Of a DNA stretch of 9,120 bases, positions 7,157 to 9,120 are shown piece by piece; the stretch's first letter is position 1, and each line of letters begins with the position of its first letter. Source of the stretch: Candidatus Methanoperedens sp. GTDB lineage: Archaea > Halobacteriota > Methanosarcinia > Methanosarcinales > Methanoperedenaceae. A model generated the notes under the pieces. It was not told where the DNA came from. It saw only the letters and a program-made list of their open reading frames with translations, and did not search any database. The DNA is taken from contig JAPMTY010000001.1 of assembly GCA_026552835.1 (NCBI GenBank), positions 1-9,120 of the forward strand, written 5' to 3'. The translations under genes and the position numbers were made by a program.

Positions 7157-8532
7157 AGCTTCTAAGCTCAGAAACTGCAGCTTCTGAAGTCATAGGTCAT
7201 CTCCTTATCCTGTTTATCACTATTCTCGGAGTTGGCATGATAACCCTGTACGGCGTGCCTGCGATTTACAGTCTTGAGGATATGGCAAATTCCAAGAATT
7301 CGGAACAGGCGTTTACAGTCCTTGACTCAAGGGCGAGCAGGGTAACGCTGGGTGAGTCGCCGCTTCAGGTAACAAATATCAATCTTGGCGGAGGCACCCT
7401 GACGGTTGAGCCGAACACAAGTTTCATGGTTGTAAATAGCAGTAATTTTAATGTCAATATATCTATGGGAAGGGTAAAATATACTCTTGGGGACAGGATA
7501 GTAGCTTATGAGGGTGGCGGGGTATGGGCGCAATATCCGGGCGGGGGCACTGTTATGCTTTCTCCTCCCGAATTCCATTATAACGGCTGGACGCTAACAC
7601 TTCCTGTAATTAATATAAACGGCAGTGCGTCTGTTGGGGGTAAGGGGACTGCGGTAATTTCTTTCAAGAAAGTAGCAACAATAATACAGTATCCCAATGC
7701 AAGTTTCGCAGGGAGGACGAATCCTGTAGACACAGCTGCAGGAAAAGTTTATGTGAATATAACGAGCGACTACTATCTTGCATGGGCTGATTATGCCAGA
7801 AGCCTTGGATATACAAAAGTCAATACTAATTCTATAACTCATAATGCGAATATAGAACTTACTGTTGTGCCTTCCAATCTGGGAAAAAATATGCCTATGA
7901 GCTTTCCCCAAACTTATAGGGGGATTAATTCAAGCAATCAAACGCCTCTGGATAATTATAGCTTTAAAATAAAACCGGATCATAATAATTTAAAATGGGA
8001 TATCCGTGCAAAATCCGGAAACAAAACAATAATATTTTACTTTAGTGGACCTAGTAAGACCTCTGAAGACGCACTTACCCTACAAATTGGTTATCAGGAT
8101 GGCGCTGGGACTCAGGCCGAAACTTGGGAGGGAACAAATATGTTTACGTTACAAGGAGGCTCCTTTAGCATAGATCTGCTGAACAAAAGTAAAACATTAA
8201 TCTACAAAGACGTTGCTAATATTGGTGCTGATAACGCCAATACGTGCAGACTTTATGGAGATAGGTTCAGCGGCACTGTAGAGCCGGATTTTTCTTGGGA
8301 CGATATTATCATAAATAAAACTAATTCTAATAAAACCCAATCCCTCTATAACATAACACAGCACTATTTTTGGAAAATGGCGCAAGAAGGAGATATCACC
8401 TTCGGTGACTGTGCCGCTGGAGGCAATCAGCCAGAGGAAGATGAATCATCTATGCTTATCGATTACATCCCTTCAAGTGCTTTGAATTACCTGCACATCA
8501 CGGAGAACAGGGCTGATGTGGGGATAAGCTGA
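7153..8532 (+). CDS. Long pilin-like exported protein, DUF7289-like with C-terminal extension
   Basis: This 459-residue protein is the largest and last of the cluster. The N-terminus MKLLSSETAASEV leads to a hydrophobic segment at residues 13-33. The core to about residue 239 is paralogous to the preceding protein: GGGTLTV, VAYEGGGVWAQYP at 117-129, a GGKG stretch and a closing IELTV strand. Residues 240-459 form an extra domain with no counterpart there and no family I recognise. It is polar, ends in an acidic QPEEDESS stretch and holds the only two cysteines, Cys365 and Cys420. Fourteen sequons occur overall and no C-terminal membrane anchor is visible. The start overlaps the previous stop (ATGA), with GAGG four bases upstream. 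Being long and last, it could be a tip or cap subunit, which is inference only. Confidence 0.84.
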   Translation: MKLLSSETAASEVIGHLLILFITILGVGMITLYGVPAIYSLEDMANSKNSEQAFTVLDSRASRVTLGESPLQVTNINLGGGTLTVEPNTSFMVVNSSNFNVNISMGRVKYTLGDRIVAYEGGGVWAQYPGGGTVMLSPPEFHYNGWTLTLPVININGSASVGGKGTAVISFKKVATIIQYPNASFAGRTNPVDTAAGKVYVNITSDYYLAWADYARSLGYTKVNTNSITHNANIELTVVPSNLGKNMPMSFPQTYRGINSSNQTPLDNYSFKIKPDHNNLKWDIRAKSGNKTIIFYFSGPSKTSEDALTLQIGYQDGAGTQAETWEGTNMFTLQGGSFSIDLLNKSKTLIYKDVANIGADNANTCRLYGDRFSGTVEPDFSWDDIIINKTNSNKTQSLYNITQHYFWKMAQEGDITFGDCAAGGNQPEEDESSMLIDYIPSSALNYLHITENRADVGIS

Positions 8533-8533
8533 C

Positions 8534-8568
8534 TAAAAAAGAATATCCGCTGCAAAAATTTACAGCGG
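8534..8568 (-). terminator. Terminator of the Spt5-L11 transcript, over the L11 stop codon
   Basis: On the minus strand CCGCTG (8568-8563, the last two codons of L11) pairs with CAGCGG (8552-8547) around a loop holding the stop codon TAA. It is followed by GATATTC and a run of six T (8540-8535). The stem plus T run fits factor-independent termination on this strand. The plus strand has A's on that side, so the pilin-like operon gets no obvious T tract here. Confidence 0.55.
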
Positions 8569-9042
8569 CTCGGAAAACTCCGAGTCGAATTTACCGCTAT
8601 TAATAGCCGCAATAGCTTCCTTGGGATTTAAGCCCTCAAAAGTAATCCCAAGCGGGACGCATGAGCCAACAACCTCTTTGACAACATTCTTCAATGATTT
8701 CGCCAGAGTGTCGTTCTTCTTCATGTGCGCAATCTTCACTGCCTGTTTCACAGTAATATTGCCCACAGTCTTCGTGTTCGGTGTCCCTGAGCCGGTCTCG
8801 ACGCCTGCTTCTTTCTTTATGAGTGCTGAAGTCGGCGGGGTTCCAACCTGTATCGTGAATTGTTTCTTATCATCCACGATTACTTTAATCGGGACTTGCA
8901 TTCCGCTGAACGCTTTTGTTTGCTCATTTATCTTATCTATAATCGCTTTCACATTTACGCCAAGCGGGCCAAGTGAAGGACCAAGTGGCGGACCCGGGGT
9001 AGCTGAACCGCCGGAGACTAATGCTTCTACAACGCTTACCAT
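8560..9042 (-). CDS. rpl11: 50S ribosomal protein L11 (uL11)
   Basis: This protein binds the GTPase-associated region of 23S rRNA, where EF-1A and EF-2 act. The 160-residue product has the archaeal family length. The N-terminal domain shows the proline-rich motif GPPLGPSLGPLGVN at residues 17-30. The C-terminal rRNA-binding domain begins near residue 68 (GTPPTSALIKKEAG) and contains VKQAVKIAHMK, ending with an archaeal tail after GITFEGL. The ATG has AGGAGA eight bases upstream on the minus strand (9051-9056). The upstream neighbour is Spt5, 21 bases away, the usual archaeal pair. No L1, L10 or L12 gene follows; the transcript ends at once against a convergent operon. A 146-residue reading frame on the opposite strand is only a shadow. 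Confidence 0.98.
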   Translation of the reverse strand: MVSVVEALVSGGSATPGPPLGPSLGPLGVNVKAIIDKINEQTKAFSGMQVPIKVIVDDKKQFTIQVGTPPTSALIKKEAGVETGSGTPNTKTVGNITVKQAVKIAHMKKNDTLAKSLKNVVKEVVGSCVPLGITFEGLNPKEAIAAINSGKFDSEFSEPL

Positions 9043-9063
9043 TTTTGATTTCTCCTATTAATA

Positions 9064-9120
9064 TTATTTCTCTGCTTCCTCACGTTTCAATATTCTCACA
9101 TTATCCCCGCGAACTGTGAC
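9064..9120 (-). CDS. spt5: C-terminal end of transcription elongation factor Spt5 (NusG), partial
   Basis: Read on the minus strand, the last 57 bases encode VTVRGDNVRILKREEAEK and a TAA stop. The pattern V-T-V-[KR]-G-D-x-V-R-[IV]-L is how archaeal Spt5/NusG proteins end after the KOW domain, as I remember the family. The position just upstream of L11 is the expected one. Spt5 with Spt4 binds RNA polymerase and keeps it processive. Only 18 residues are visible and the rest lies beyond the window, so the call rests on this short tail and on gene order. Confidence 0.85.
   Translation of the reverse strand, partial: VTVRGDNVRILKREEAEK

Noticed and set aside
4027..8532. Cluster considered as archaellins or S-layer proteins
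   Set aside because: No archaellum genes are adjacent, the N-termini lack the archaellin pattern, and no S-layer duplication or C-terminal membrane anchor is seen.
8621..9061. 146-codon open frame on the plus strand
   Set aside because: It is antisense to L11, and its hydrophobic runs come from the complement of L11 codons. L11 itself is unmistakable.

Overview
The window looks archaeal, most likely a methanogen-related euryarchaeon of the Halobacteriota (Methanosarcinales or Methanoperedens-like). The grounds are an archaeal EF-2 with the diphthamide-site loop, an archaeal EF-1A, an archaeal-type uS10, an archaeal Spt5 tail followed by uL11, archaeal Shine-Dalgarno motifs (GGAG, GGTGA), T-rich TATA-like elements, and a run of class III signal peptide (pilin-like) proteins. 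The exact genus is inferred from remembered protein similarity and was not computed.

Layout. (1) Bases 1-3868, plus strand: the distal part of a str-type translation operon, EF-2 (its first codons lie outside the window), EF-1A and ribosomal protein S10. EF-1A has its own adenine-rich leader with a possible TATA box, and its stop codon sits inside a hairpin followed by a T tract. (2) Bases 3869-4026: a 158-base gap holding four hairpins one after another. The first is a likely terminator for S10. The other three look like a small palindromic element, and a TATA-like box follows them. (3) Bases 4027-8532, plus strand: six tightly coupled genes. Each encodes a short charged N-terminus, one hydrophobic segment and an Asn-rich exterior domain packed with N-glycosylation sequons. 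The first four resemble, in order, the uncharacterised families DUF7287, DUF7288, DUF7261 and DUF7266. The last two are paralogues resembling DUF7289. (4) Bases 8534-9120, minus strand: ribosomal protein L11 and, upstream of it, the C-terminal end of Spt5 (NusG), converging on the pilin-like operon. A hairpin that includes the L11 stop codon forms the terminator.

The two translation blocks are ordinary housekeeping genes. The accessory part is the six-gene cluster, which I read as the structural (pilin or pseudopilin) part of an uncharacterised archaeal type IV pilus-like or secretion apparatus. No assembly ATPase, TadC-like membrane protein or prepilin peptidase is in the window, so the export and assembly machinery would have to act from elsewhere. 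The six proteins fall into two sets by N-terminal motif: A-Q in genes 1-3 and A-[V/A]-S in genes 4-6. Only the last two contain cysteines, exactly two each. Family names are from memory and are the least certain part of the annotation. No tRNA, rRNA, CRISPR array or insertion sequence is seen.
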